64,000 nucleotides of DNA, from assembly GCF_011045025.1 (NCBI RefSeq), contig NZ_JAAKZX010000007.1, positions 54,022 to 118,021 of the forward strand. The letters are read 5' to 3'. Below, piece after piece: positions 33,586 to 42,397 of this stretch; positions within the stretch are counted from its first letter, which is position 1, and the number at the start of each line of letters is the position of its first letter. The notes below the pieces were generated by a model. That model was not told where the DNA came from. It worked only from the letters and a program-made list of their open reading frames with translations, and ran no database searches. The position numbers and the translations under genes were made by a program. This DNA is from Streptomyces ureilyticus (GTDB taxonomy: Bacteria > Actinomycetota > Actinomycetes > Streptomycetales > Streptomycetaceae).

Positions 33586-36104
33586 TGTGCCTCCCTGGCC
33601 AGTTGATCGGCGGCCGGCGTCGGAGCGCCGCCCTGGTAAGTGACCTGCCACAGCGCCGACTTGGCGTCCGAGGTGAAGAAGCCGCGGCCGTAGTCGAGGG
33701 CGTACAGCGTGCCGTCGGGGCCGAACTTCCAGTCCATGAGGTTCTTGATGCCGTCGTTGCCGATGGGAATGATCTTCTTCAGAGACTCGGCGTGCACCGG
33801 AATGCCGCCCTGACCTGCCGTCTTGGGGTCGAGGAGGACCGCGTGCCGTGGCTGGTCGGCGTCATAGAAGTCGCCGACGAACCACTTGCCGTCCCAGTAC
33901 GACGGCCACGCCCCCGCACCCGCTGACGCCGCGTCATAGCGGTAGAGGGGCCCGTTCATTGCCGCCTGCCCGCCGCCCTTCAGCCACGGCAGCAGGAACT
34001 TCTGCTCCTCCGCCTTGTACGACGGGATGCCGTTCGCGTCGCGCGGGAAGTCGGGGCCGCCGCCCTGGGGCGAGTACCAGATGGTGTTTCCGGTGACCGG
34101 CGGCAGGTTGACGAGACCGTCGTTGTTCGGCGACTCGTTCTTCGGAGCGTCGCAGTCGTACCAGCCCAGCGGCTTCGTCGGGTCGGGCAGATTGCGGTCG
34201 CGGTAGGGCTGCTTGTTGCCCATGCAGTACGGCCAGCCGTGGTTGCCCGGCTTGGTGATCGCGGCGAACGTGTCGTACTTCGCCGGGCCCCAGGTCGTGG
34301 ACGGGTTGGACGCGTCCGGGCCGACCCAGCCCGCGAACAGCGTGTCCGTCTTCTTGTCGACGGAGATGCGCGCGGGGTTCCTGACGCCCATCACGTAGAT
34401 CTCGCCGCGCGTCTTGCCGCCGCCCTCGTCCGTCTCCTTGCCGGTGAAGAGGTTCCCCTGGGGCAAGGTGTATGTGCCGTCGGGCTCCGGGTGGATGCGC
34501 AGGATCTTGCCGTTGAGGTTGTTGGTGTTGCCGGAGGTGCGGCGCGCGTCGGCGAACGACACGCCCTTGTAGTTGGGCTGCGGGTTGTTGCCCGAGTAAC
34601 CGTCGGTGAAGCCACTGGAGTTGTTGTCGCCCGTGGCGATGTACAGGTTGCCCTTGGAGTCCCACGCCATGCCGCCGCCCGCGTGGCAGCAGCTGTGGAT
34701 CTGCACCGGCCACTTCAGCAGGACCTTCTCACTGCTCAAGTCCAGCTTGTTCGTGGCGAGATCGAGCGTGAAACGGGAGACGCGACGCTCGGCCATCCGC
34801 GTGTCGCGGTTGATCTGAGCGTGTGGTGTGTAGTGCAGATACACCCAGCCGTTCTGCTGGAACGCCGGGTCCAACTCGATGCCGAGCAGCCCCTCTTCGA
34901 CCTTGATCAGCTCACCGCCGCCACCCTTGTTGCCGAAGACCGTGAGCGCGCCGGCCAGGGTGACCTTCTTGGTCTTCGGGTCGTAGACGTGGATCTCGCC
35001 CTTGCCCTTGCCGATGTCGGGGTTGTTCCAGTCCGTGACGACGGGCTGTGAGGAGTCGGCTCCGCCGCGGCCGATGTAGAGCACCCGTCCGTCGGGCGCG
35101 GTGATCAGGCCGTGCGGCTCGCCGATCTGGTCGTTCTGCCCCGGCTGGTTGGGCTGGGTCAGCCGCTCCGCCTTGTAGTTGGCGTTGATCGCCGCCTTGC
35201 AGTCGGCGCGCACGAGCCGTGTCGTCCACAGCAGCGCCCCGCGCAGATGCGCACGGAAGTCCGTTTCGTCGTACGAGTCGACCGTGCCGCCCATGCCCGT
35301 GTAGAAGGAACGTCCGCCGTCGTAGTCGCGGCACCAGGACACCGGGTGGTCGGCGCCGTTCTTGCTGTCGCCCGGCTGGTACGTCGACTCGCGCACCCGC
35401 GCCACGGTGTGCACGTCGCCGGAGGGGTTCTTGACCCAGTTCAGCCAGGCGTCGGGGCGCTTCCACTGGAGCGGCAGATCCTTGGTCGCCGGGTGCTGCC
35501 GGTCGCCGACCTCAACGGTCGCCCGCTGTACGGCAGTTGGGCTCGACGCGGCAGGCCGGGCACCGACGAGCCCGGTGAACCAGTCCGAGTACGGTTCGGC
35601 GCGGGCCGCGTCATGGAGGCCGAGGAAGCCGCCGCCCGCCTCCATGTACGCCTCCAGACCGGCCTCCTGCTCGGCGTCGAGGACGTCGCCGCCGCCGGTC
35701 AGGAAGACGACCGCGTTGAAGCGGCCGAGCTTCGTCTCGTTGGTGAACACGGAGGCGTCGTGCGTGGCCGTCACCTTGAAGCGCTGGTTCGCCGGGCCGG
35801 TCAGCCCGATCTCCTCGATCGCCTCGATCCCGGCGTTGACGACGGGCGACTCGTCGCCGCCCGCCGCGGAACCGTGGAAGAGCAGGACCCGTACGTTGGC
35901 GCCCCCCGGCGGTGACTTGATCGACATCGTTGTCAGTGGCGGCTCGGGGGCTTGGACCGCGCTCGCGGGACCGCCCGAGAGTAGCCCTGCGGTGATGAAC
36001 CCGGTGGTCAGGACGGCGGCCCAGGCCCGTCTCTTCACTCGTCGCCGACGTCTGTTTGTGGTCAACTCTGTTAATTTCAGGGATCTTTGATGCGATGTGA
36101 ACCG
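33582..36104 (-). CDS. Secreted ThuA-domain / PQQ-type sugar dehydrogenase fusion
   Basis: 840 residues. A signal peptide follows a basic stretch (RRRRRVKRRAWAAVL). Residues about 75-310 are a ThuA-like (trehalose utilisation, glutamine-amidotransferase-fold) domain with VLLFHGSAAG and GGGFLGLHDA. Residues about 320-830 are a six-bladed glucose/sorbosone dehydrogenase propeller (GEPHGLITAPDGRVLYIGRG, GLLGIELDP, MAWDSKGNLYIATGDN, FGPDGTLYALDYG). The ATG at 36104 is chosen. A GTG five codons upstream at 36119 directly abuts the GAGGAG site, so it is less likely. ThuA plus dehydrogenase plus DUF1080 is a recurrent set in secreted sugar-oxidation loci. It probably oxidises sugars to keto-sugars using PQQ or a similar cofactor. 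Confidence 0.87.
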   Translation of the reverse strand, partial: RFTSHQRSLKLTELTTNRRRRRVKRRAWAAVLTTGFITAGLLSGGPASAVQAPEPPLTTMSIKSPPGGANVRVLLFHGSAAGGDESPVVNAGIEAIEEIGLTGPANQRFKVTATHDASVFTNETKLGRFNAVVFLTGGGDVLDAEQEAGLEAYMEAGGGFLGLHDAARAEPYSDWFTGLVGARPAASSPTAVQRATVEVGDRQHPATKDLPLQWKRPDAWLNWVKNPSGDVHTVARVRESTYQPGDSKNGADHPVSWCRDYDGGRSFYTGMGGTVDSYDETDFRAHLRGALLWTTRLVRADCKAAINANYKAERLTQPNQPGQNDQIGEPHGLITAPDGRVLYIGRGGADSSQPVVTDWNNPDIGKGKGEIHVYDPKTKKVTLAGALTVFGNKGGGGELIKVEEGLLGIELDPAFQQNGWVYLHYTPHAQINRDTRMAERRVSRFTLDLATNKLDLSSEKVLLKWPVQIHSCCHAGGGMAWDSKGNLYIATGDNNSSGFTDGYSGNNPQPNYKGVSFADARRTSGNTNNLNGKILRIHPEPDGTYTLPQGNLFTGKETDEGGGKTRGEIYVMGVRNPARISVDKKTDTLFAGWVGPDASNPSTTWGPAKYDTFAAITKPGNHGWPYCMGNKQPYRDRNLPDPTKPLGWYDCDAPKNESPNNDGLVNLPPVTGNTIWYSPQGGGPDFPRDANGIPSYKAEEQKFLLPWLKGGGQAAMNGPLYRYDAASAGAGAWPSYWDGKWFVGDFYDADQPRHAVLLDPKTAGQGGIPVHAESLKKIIPIGNDGIKNLMDWKFGPDGTLYALDYGRGFFTSDAKSALWQVTYQGGAPTPAADQLAREAQ

Positions 36105-36293
36105 CATGGGGTCATCCACTCCTCGTCGGTCACAGCAACGGCGCCAAGGAAGCTAGACCTCTTTGCCCGTCTCGCCAATAGGTACGACCGGAATGGCACG
36201 AACTTTGTCCTGAGTGTGGAAAAACGACTGCGGGGCCGCTACCGTCTCAGCGGTTCATCTCCGTAAATTCCGTACCAGGATGGGGAGTTCGGC

Positions 36294-37259
36294 ATGGACA
36301 GACGCGGCTTCAACAGGCGCGTACTGCTGGGCGGTGCGGCCGTCGCGACATCGTTGTCTCTGGCTCCCGAGTCCGTAGGCACCGCAGAGGCAGCCGCGGA
36401 GCCGGTGAAGACCGCTCCGGCCGGCGGCGAGGTCAAGCGCATCAAGCTGTTCGCCGAGAAGCTCGCCGACGGCCAGATGGGCTACGGCTACGAGAAGGGC
36501 AAGGCGTCGATCCCCGGCCCGCTCATCGAACTCAACGAGGGCGACACCATCCATATCGAGTTCGAGAACACCATGGACGTGGCGGTCAGCCTGCACGTCC
36601 ACGGCCTCGACTACGAGATCACCAGCGACGGCACCAAGCAGAACAAGAGCGACGTAGAGCCGGGCGGGACCCGTACGTACACCTGGCGCACGCACGCACC
36701 CGGCCGCCGCAAGGACGGCACCTGGCGCGCGGGCAGCGCCGGCTACTGGCACTACCACGACCACGTCGTCGGCACGGAACACGGCACGGGCGGCCTCCGC
36801 AAAGGGCTGTACGGTCCGGTGATCGTCCGCCGCAAGGGCGACATCCTCCCGGACGCGACCCACACGATCGTCTTCAACGACATGCTGATCAACAACAAGC
36901 CCGCGCACAGCGGCCCCAACTTCGAGGCGACGGTGGGCGATCGCGTCGAGTTCGTGGTGATCACGCACGGCGAGTACTACCACACCTTCCACATGCACGG
37001 TCACCGCTGGGCCGATAACCGCACCGGGATGCTGACCGGCCCCGACGACCCGAGCCAGGTCCTGGACAACAAGATCACCGGGCCTGCCGACTCGTTCGGG
37101 TTCCAGGTGATCGCGGGGGAGGGGGTCGGGGCGGGCGCGTGGATGTACCACTGCCATGTCCAGAGCCACTCGGACATGGGGATGGTGGGGTTGTTCCTGG
37201 TGAAGAAGGCGGACGGGACGATTCCGGGGTACGAGCCGCATGAGCCGCATGAGCACTGA
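36294..37259 (+). CDS. Small two-domain laccase (multicopper oxidase)
   Basis: 321-residue two-domain laccase of the SLAC type, active as a trimer with trinuclear copper sites at subunit interfaces. It is exported by Tat ([13 protein letters not shown]). Copper motifs are HVHG (H101, H103), HYHDH (H153, H155, H157), HTFHMHGH and [12 protein letters not shown], all intact. Y107 matches the tyrosine implicated as a radical site in S. coelicolor SLAC (Y108 there). It oxidises phenols and aromatic amines with O2, and related enzymes are linked to lignin-derived phenolics and morphogenesis. The ATG at 36294 follows GGGGAG. It is divergent from the ThuA-PQQ operon across about 190 bp. Confidence 0.96.
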   Translation: MDRRGFNRRVLLGGAAVATSLSLAPESVGTAEAAAEPVKTAPAGGEVKRIKLFAEKLADGQMGYGYEKGKASIPGPLIELNEGDTIHIEFENTMDVAVSLHVHGLDYEITSDGTKQNKSDVEPGGTRTYTWRTHAPGRRKDGTWRAGSAGYWHYHDHVVGTEHGTGGLRKGLYGPVIVRRKGDILPDATHTIVFNDMLINNKPAHSGPNFEATVGDRVEFVVITHGEYYHTFHMHGHRWADNRTGMLTGPDDPSQVLDNKITGPADSFGFQVIAGEGVGAGAWMYHCHVQSHSDMGMVGLFLVKKADGTIPGYEPHEPHEH

Positions 37260-37260
37260 G

Positions 37261-37293
37261 CCCTGCCGGTTCCTCCGAGAGGAAGCGGCAGGG
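37261..37293. terminator. Strong bidirectional terminator after the laccase gene
   Basis: Inverted repeat with outer arms CCCTGCCG and CGGCAGGG and inner arms TTCCTC and GAGGAA, interrupted by a single G-G mismatch. It lies immediately after the laccase stop and 21 bp before the convergent DUF397 stop. Confidence 0.85.
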
Positions 37294-37313
37294 CCCTAGC
37301 GGTCGTACGAGCG

Positions 37314-37532
37314 TCAGGCCTCCTGCCGCCCTGACGAGGCCAACCCGACGCATCCCGCCCAGGCCTCGCGCGACACCGTGACGACGGGTCCGGCGACGGC
37401 CTTGGAGTCCCGAACGTGCACAACTGCCGTACCGGCCGCGACCTCTACGCAATCGCCGCCCTCGGTTCCGCTGTAGCTGCTCTTGAACCAGACGCGGCCG
37501 GATGCAACGGTCGAGGACTCAGCGTTGTTCAT
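37314..37532 (-). CDS. DUF397 protein
   Basis: 72-residue DUF397 protein with the complete signature VWFKSSYSGTEGGDCVEVA, then VVHVRDSK and GPVVTVSREAWAGCV. The ATG at 37532 overlaps the end of an XRE-regulator remnant. Such small proteins normally follow an XRE/DUF5753 helix-turn-helix gene in streptomycetes and are thought to act with it (BldB-like and anti-sigma-type roles are proposed). Here the partner regulator has been deleted down to its last ~27 codons, so the DUF397 gene is orphaned and its promoter is probably lost. Confidence 0.85.
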   Translation of the reverse strand: MNNAESSTVASGRVWFKSSYSGTEGGDCVEVAAGTAVVHVRDSKAVAGPVVTVSREAWAGCVGLASSGRQEA

Positions 37533-37602
37533 GGCGACCCAGCAACCCTTCGACGAAATCCAGCGACTCTCGCGGACTGAGAGCCTGTGAGCGGATGATC
37601 CT
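37519..37602 (-). pseudogene. 3' remnant of an XRE/DUF5753 regulator
   Basis: The minus-strand frame ending at 37519 reads IIRSQALSPRESLDFVEGLL, then GRHEQR and stop. This resembles the C-terminal end of DUF5753 helix-turn-helix regulators, and it overlaps the DUF397 start as those genes normally do. Everything upstream is gone, and the sequence changes abruptly near 37600 into the remnant on the other strand. Confidence 0.55.
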
Positions 37603-37706
37603 CGCACCTGGCCGCCCGCTGGCACTGGCACCCGCGCCCCGAGGGGCCGGGCAAGACGGTCTGGGCGGAGTACGCGCTCCCCGAGCGAGCCATGCCGCGC
37701 GAGTGA
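37599..37706 (+). pseudogene. 3' remnant of an ATP-binding (HATPase, anti-sigma-type) gene
   Basis: The plus-strand frame from 37599 encodes LAARWHWHPRPEGPGKTVWA, then EYALPERAMPRE and stop (37704-37706). The GKTVWAE segment followed by an acidic/hydrophobic tail is typical of the C-terminus of small histidine-kinase-like ATP-binding proteins that are often divergent to XRE-DUF397 pairs in Streptomyces. Only 35 codons remain, and an in-frame stop directly precedes them. Confidence 0.6.
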
Positions 37707-37923
37707 CTGCCCAGCTCACACAGGCCTTTGTCGTCGCCGGTGCTTCTCTGCACTTCACCAGCAAGGGAACACACTCGGTGTGGGTGCCGGGAAAATCGGT
37801 CGCGGCCGATGATCTGCCTCTGCAGACTGTCGCTCGTGCATCGCTTGATGGAGATCGCAGATCGGCTGGTGACCAGGACCTCGATGGTGAAACGACGATC
37901 ACCCCCGGGGAGGCTGGTCGCCC

Positions 37924-38670
37924 ATGGATGAGGTCAGCGTCGTCGTCGCCCATTCCGAGCGCGCGACCCTGCGCGTCGGTGACGTGTTCTTGAAGGTGGA
38001 CGCCGATCAGGCGCGCCTCGACGTCGAGGTCGAGGCGATGGCCCTCGCGCCGGTCCCGACCCCGAAGGTCCTGTGGCGCAAGCCGCCCGCGCTCGCGATC
38101 GCCGCACTCCCGGGGGCGACGCTTGGGCGCCTCGGCGGGCCGTCGACCGGGTCGCCGACGGCGTGGGCCGCGGCGGGTGCCGCCATCCGGAAGCTGCACG
38201 ACGCGCCCCTGCCGCCCCGGCCGGGCCGAGCCGGCCGGAGCATCGTCGCGCTGGCGGCGGAACTCGACGACGAGTGCAAGTTGCTCATGACGAACGGCGT
38301 CCTGCCCGCCGACCTGGTCACCCGCAACCGCCAGGTCGCCGAGGCCGCGCTCCGCCCGTGGACTCCGGCGTTCACACACGGCGACCTGCAGATCGCGCAC
38401 GTCTTCGTCGACGGCGACGAGGTCACCGGCATCATCGACTGGTCCGAGGCGGGCCAGGGTGATGCCCTGTACGACCTCGCCACCTTCACGCTCGGACACG
38501 AGGAGCACCTCGACGACGTCATCGCCGGCTATGGCACCGACATCGACCTCGACGTGATCCACGCGTGGTGGTCGTTGCGCAGCCTGCTGGCAGTTCGCTG
38601 GCTGAGCGAGCACGGCTTCGACCCCTTCGCGCCGGGCTGTGAGGTCGACGTGCTGAGATCCCGGATGTGA
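37924..38670 (+). CDS. Aminoglycoside phosphotransferase (APH)-family protein
   Basis: 248-residue APH/choline-kinase-fold protein. The catalytic-loop motif is FTHGDLQIAHVFV (the HGD core, with N replaced by a histidine context in this subgroup), and the metal-binding DFG equivalent is GIIDWSEAGQGDALYDLA. The N-lobe is short and lacks an obvious glycine loop. The substrate is unknown; many such genes in streptomycetes are not resistance determinants. The ATG at 37924 has GGGAGG just upstream. Its 5' side is the scarred region at 37.5-37.7 kb. Confidence 0.8.
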   Translation: MDEVSVVVAHSERATLRVGDVFLKVDADQARLDVEVEAMALAPVPTPKVLWRKPPALAIAALPGATLGRLGGPSTGSPTAWAAAGAAIRKLHDAPLPPRPGRAGRSIVALAAELDDECKLLMTNGVLPADLVTRNRQVAEAALRPWTPAFTHGDLQIAHVFVDGDEVTGIIDWSEAGQGDALYDLATFTLGHEEHLDDVIAGYGTDIDLDVIHAWWSLRSLLAVRWLSEHGFDPFAPGCEVDVLRSRM

Positions 38671-38775
38671 GGCCGCGCGGGCCCCCGACTGCCGAAGTCC
38701 CCGCGCGACGGCCGATCCTGATCGCCGCGCGCCCCAGCGACTGCGATGGGCCGATGGCCCGATTGCCCGATGGAC

Positions 38776-39150
38776 TCAGTGGAGGCAGAGGCAGAAGGGA
38801 TGGCCGGCCGGGTCTGCGTAGATTCGCCAGTTGGCCTCCGGGCGGAGCTGGTCCGTCCGCTCCAGCACGGTCGCGCCGAGGGCGAGCGCCCGCTTCTCCT
38901 CGCCATCGAGGTCGTCCACGTCGAAGTCCAGATGGAGCTGCTGCGGACGCTCCTGGCCGGGCCATTCGGGCGCTCGGTAGCCGTCCACCCGCTGGCAGGC
39001 CAGCGGCGTCCCCTCGAACCCGTGTACCTCGACCCAGTCGGAATCCTCCGGATCCGCGACCACCCGCCCGCCGAGCAGCTCCGCGTAGAACTCCGCGAGC
39101 CGTACCGGATCGGCACAGTCCAACGCGACCATCTGCAGCTTTCGAATCAC
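38776..39150 (-). CDS. VOC/glyoxalase-like protein
   Basis: 124-residue single-domain VOC-superfamily protein (IRKLQMVALDCADPVRLAEF..., VHGFEGTPLACQRV, QLHLDFDVDDLD, YADPAGHPFCLCL). The start is the GTG at 39150, nine bases after GAAGG; another GTG at 39159 abuts that site. The longer in-frame extension to 39345 is proline/arginine-rich and non-coding in character. Metal-ligand positions (H in HLDFD and the terminal DPAGHPFC region) look like those of bleomycin-resistance/dioxygenase-like VOC proteins, but no substrate can be named. Confidence 0.8.
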   Translation of the reverse strand: MIRKLQMVALDCADPVRLAEFYAELLGGRVVADPEDSDWVEVHGFEGTPLACQRVDGYRAPEWPGQERPQQLHLDFDVDDLDGEEKRALALGATVLERTDQLRPEANWRIYADPAGHPFCLCLH

Positions 39151-39343
39151 TTGCGACACCCTTCGCTCTTCAGCCGCTTCCGCGACGCCCCCGTACCGGA
39201 GGGGACGTACCCGCCGCGGCGGCGGGCATGCGCGGCGGCTTGAGCCGCCGGCGCCGACGTCGCCCCACGGGGAGCCGTAGGACCATCGCGGAAGCGGCGG
39301 CGTTGAGTGGAACAGTCGACTCCGGTGCGTCAGGCTGGTTGCC

Positions 39344-40483
39344 ATGCGGTCACTCTTCCGCTCATCCGGCCCCTCGGGAGCGGGCGGTCACAGCCGGGTC
39401 CTCTTCAGACTCGGGCAGTGTCTGCCGTTCGTGATCGTTCTGTTCGCGCTGGGCATCGAACTCTCGCCCGCACACGATGTGATCACCGGCCCCATACTCG
39501 CCGCGATCCCGGCACTGGCGGCGCTGACGTTGGGCCCGAAAGGCACCCTCTCGGCAGCGACGGGAGCCTTCGCCGTCACCGTGATCACGGCCACCCTCCA
39601 CCAGAGCTGGGGTGGCCAGGTCTACAGCAACCTCATGTCCCTCCTCGTGGTGTCGGTGGCCAGCGTCATGATGAGCAGTGCCGTACGTGCGCGCAGGCAG
39701 AGTGAGCTGGACCAGGTCCGCCGGATCGCCGAAGCGGCACAACGAGTCCTGCTGAGACGGGTGCCGGCCAGGCTGGGGCCGGTGCGGATGGCCAGCCTGT
39801 ACCTCGCGGCAGAGGCGGGGGCGCAGATCGGCGGCGATCTCTACGCGGTGTCGCAGACCCGGTACGGGGTCCGGATGATCGTGGGCGACGTCCGCGGCAA
39901 GGGGCTGCCGGCCGTGCGCCTGGCAGCGGTCGTCCTGGGGGCGTTCCGCGAGTCCGTGCACTACGAGGACGAACTGACGGAGGTGGTGAACCACTGCGCG
40001 GCCGCGCTGGAACGGGAGTGCGCCGTGCCGGATGCGATCGATCCGACCGCCGCGGAACACGAGGCCGAGGATTTCGTCACCGCGCTCGTGGTCGAGGTGA
40101 CCGACAGCTTCGCGGTCCAGGTGATCAACCGCGGCCACCCACCGCCGCTGCTGCTGCGCCGAGGCAAGGTCGAGGCCCTGATGCCCGCCTCACCACTGCC
40201 GCCCCTGGGCCTGGAAGAACTCATCACCATCCCTCCCGCCAAGGCTGACAGCTATCCGTTCACACCCGGCGACCGTCTCCTCCTGCACACCGACGGCGTG
40301 ATCGAAGCGCGCAGCCCCGACGACGGCTTCTTCGCCCTCCCCGAGGCCATGGAAGCGGCGCATACGTGCAGCACGCCGGAGTTCCTGCACCAACTGCACC
40401 AGGGCTTGATCCGCCACACCGGCGGTCACCTGACGGACGATGCGGCGATGCTTCTTGTGGAACGGCTGGCCGTAGAGGATTGA
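39344..40483 (+). CDS. Membrane-anchored SpoIIE/RsbU-type PP2C phosphatase
   Basis: 379 residues. Three or so transmembrane helices lie within residues about 25-110 (CLPFVIVLFALGIEL, LAAIPALAALTL, LLVVSVASVMMS). They are followed by a coiled linker (RQSELDQVRRIAEAAQRVLL) and a C-terminal PP2C domain (about 140-375) with metal-binding aspartates in IGGDLYAV, VGDVRGKG and DDAAMLLVE. Enzymes of this type dephosphorylate anti-sigma-factor antagonists and so activate alternative sigma factors. No STAS or anti-sigma gene adjoins, so the partner is unknown. The ATG at 39344 is used. It is convergent with the HIT-like gene 20 bp downstream. Confidence 0.9.
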   Translation: MRSLFRSSGPSGAGGHSRVLFRLGQCLPFVIVLFALGIELSPAHDVITGPILAAIPALAALTLGPKGTLSAATGAFAVTVITATLHQSWGGQVYSNLMSLLVVSVASVMMSSAVRARRQSELDQVRRIAEAAQRVLLRRVPARLGPVRMASLYLAAEAGAQIGGDLYAVSQTRYGVRMIVGDVRGKGLPAVRLAAVVLGAFRESVHYEDELTEVVNHCAAALERECAVPDAIDPTAAEHEAEDFVTALVVEVTDSFAVQVINRGHPPPLLLRRGKVEALMPASPLPPLGLEELITIPPAKADSYPFTPGDRLLLHTDGVIEARSPDDGFFALPEAMEAAHTCSTPEFLHQLHQGLIRHTGGHLTDDAAMLLVERLAVED

Positions 40484-40503
40484 GCGTCGGCGTTCCGGAC
40501 GCG

Positions 40504-40977
40504 TCAGGACGCCAGTCCGTCCAGTTCCTCGCCGATCACCTCGCGCAGGGCGTCGTGCTGCGGACCAAGCGCATACCGCTCGTCGCTCCACCGCTCTCTC
40601 GGATACAGCCACACGGGCCTCCGTACGAGATCGGCCGGCTCCCAGTCGAACCGCGGCCACACGTGCGCATGCAGGAACGGGTCGGCGTTCCCGAGGATCT
40701 CCAGGTTGACGCGGCGAAAGGCCGGGTCCAGCCGCTTGCAGGCGCGTTCGACAGCCTCGCCCAGCCTCTCCATGTCGGACAGGAACGCCAGCCGCTTGCC
40801 CCGCGCAAGCTCCGACAGCCGCTGCACCGCAGGATCGTCCACTAGGAGCACCGAGTATCCCGGCAGGAACTGGACGTCCCCGATCACCGCGAACCCGGCG
40901 GCCAGCCTCCGGAGCACCGTGGGATTCTCGCCCCGAAGCGCGCTGCCGATCCGGTCGTTCCGCCAGTCATCCGTCAT
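40504..40977 (-). CDS. HIT-like (diadenosine polyphosphate hydrolase-type) protein
   Basis: 157-residue protein with a HIT-like fold. The N-terminus resembles family members that show a leading strand pair (FAVIGDVQFLPGYSVLLVDD) and the helical region (FLSDMERLGEAVERACKRLD). The active-site triad region is FLHAHVWPRF, a variant of H-x-H-x-H with only two of the histidines. The variant motif makes nucleotide hydrolysis plausible but unproven. The ATG at 40977 is the only good start. It is convergent with the phosphatase gene and divergent from the LacI gene. Confidence 0.7.
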   Translation of the reverse strand: MTDDWRNDRIGSALRGENPTVLRRLAAGFAVIGDVQFLPGYSVLLVDDPAVQRLSELARGKRLAFLSDMERLGEAVERACKRLDPAFRRVNLEILGNADPFLHAHVWPRFDWEPADLVRRPVWLYPRERWSDERYALGPQHDALREVIGEELDGLAS

Positions 40978-41028
40978 GATCGGTCCCTGCCCGCGACGGG
41001 GCCACTCGATGTGGATCCGGCAGGATCA

Positions 41029-41041
41029 GGGAGCGCTCTCA
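41029..41041. promoter_or_regulatory. LacI-type operator upstream of the LacI gene
   Basis: GGGAGCGCTCTCA, 58 bp before the LacI start codon. It is the exact reverse complement of the first 13 bases of the site upstream of the GH64 gene (46824-46837) and is one base from the half-palindromic CebR-type consensus TGGGAGCGCTCCCA known in streptomycetes. Confidence 0.65.
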
Positions 41042-41099
41042 GCAGTACGGCGACCAGGAGTTATCCTGGCCCCGAACCGCTGCCCTGAGGAGTTCCGAG

Positions 41100-42179
41100 G
41101 TGTCCGAGTCGTCGACCGCGTCGCGCCCCACGTTGGAGGCGGTGGCGGCACGGGCGGGGGTTTCCCGGGCCACCGCGTCGCGGGTTGTCAACGGTGGTGA
41201 TGGGGTGCGTGAGCCCCTGGTCGAGCGGGTCAGGCGTGCCGTCGAAGAACTTGGTTACGTCCCGAACCAGGCCGCGCGCAGTCTCGTCACCCGGCGGCAT
41301 GACGCGGTCGCCGTGGTGATCGCCGAACCCGAGACCAGGGTGTTCGCCGACCCCTTCTTCGCGCTTCAACTCCGGGGCATCAGCAAGGAGTTGACCGCGC
41401 ACGACTCCCAGCTCGTACTGCTGCTCACCGAGGGCCGCGACGACCATGCGCGGGTGGGCCGCTATCTGGCCGGCGGCCACGTCGACGGCGCGCTCGTCTT
41501 CTCCCTGCACCTCGACGACCCGCTGCCCGAACTGATCCACGGCGCCGGCGTGCCGACCGTGTTCGGCGGGCGGCCCGGCTGGGGCGACGGGACGCGCAGC
41601 GCCGCGTCTCCGGTGTATGTCGACAGCGACAACCGCGGTGGCGCCCGCGAGGCCGTACGCCATCTCGCCGCGCTCGGCCGTACGCGCATCGCCCACATCA
41701 CCGGCGCCCTCGACCAGACCTCTGCGGTCGACCGGCTCGACGGCTTCCGCGACGTCATGGTGGACGCCGACCCTCGTCTGATCGCGGAGGGCGACTTCAC
41801 ACCGGCGGGCGGCGAGCGTGCGATGCGTCAACTTCTTGACGGTTGCCCGGACTTGGACGGCGTGTTCGCCGCGAACGACTTGATGGCTTCGGGTGCGCTG
41901 CGGGTGCTGCGGGAGCGGGGGCTTCGGGTGCCTGATGATGTCGCGCTGATCGGGTTCGACGACATGTTGCCGGTTGCGGAGCAGACCGACCCGTCTCTTA
42001 CGACGGTCCGTCAGGACATCGAGGAGATGGGTCGGTTGATGGCTCGGCTGCTGTTGCGAGGGTTGAGCGCCGGGGCCGCTACCGTCGGGTCCGCCGGCGC
42101 GGGCTCGCAGGAGGGCTTGGTGGGGGCGCCCTCCAGCGTTGTCCTGCCGACGACGCTGGTGCGGCGCGCGTCCGCGTAG
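41100..42179 (+). CDS. LacI-family transcriptional regulator
   Basis: 359-residue LacI/GalR repressor. The N-terminal helix-turn-helix is TLEAVAARAGVSRATASRVV, with hinge region ...PNQAARSLVTRR. The periplasmic-binding-like domain follows (VAVVIAEPETRVFADPFF, VDSDNRGGAREAVRHLAALG, GVFAANDLMASGALRVL, VALIGFDD). The start is GTG at 41100, directly after GAGGAGTTCCGAG. The C-terminus carries about 25 extra glycine/alanine/serine-rich residues. A CebR-like box lies in its own promoter, and a near-identical one precedes the GH64 glucanase gene, so it is probably autoregulated and controls beta-glucan utilisation. Confidence 0.92.
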   Translation: MSESSTASRPTLEAVAARAGVSRATASRVVNGGDGVREPLVERVRRAVEELGYVPNQAARSLVTRRHDAVAVVIAEPETRVFADPFFALQLRGISKELTAHDSQLVLLLTEGRDDHARVGRYLAGGHVDGALVFSLHLDDPLPELIHGAGVPTVFGGRPGWGDGTRSAASPVYVDSDNRGGAREAVRHLAALGRTRIAHITGALDQTSAVDRLDGFRDVMVDADPRLIAEGDFTPAGGERAMRQLLDGCPDLDGVFAANDLMASGALRVLRERGLRVPDDVALIGFDDMLPVAEQTDPSLTTVRQDIEEMGRLMARLLLRGLSAGAATVGSAGAGSQEGLVGAPSSVVLPTTLVRRASA

Positions 42180-42397
42180 GGGTTCGCGGATGCCCCTGAC
42201 GGCCCTCGGGGACCGAACGGAAATCAGCGGTAACGGGATGATCTCGGTTCCGGTTCGGTGACGTGCCCGCTTTGCCTGGTTACGAGGGAAAACCCGCTGG
42301 CCAGGCGCTCAGGGGCGCAGCGGAGCCCATGGCAGCTCACTGGATGTCGCACAGTGGAGTTGACTGGCAGCCACGCTCACGAGCCCATGGCCTTGTG

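Noticed and set aside
37707..37923. Possible extra gene between the HATPase remnant and the phosphotransferase
   Set aside because: No start with ribosome site and no recognised similarity; may be further debris of the deleted locus.
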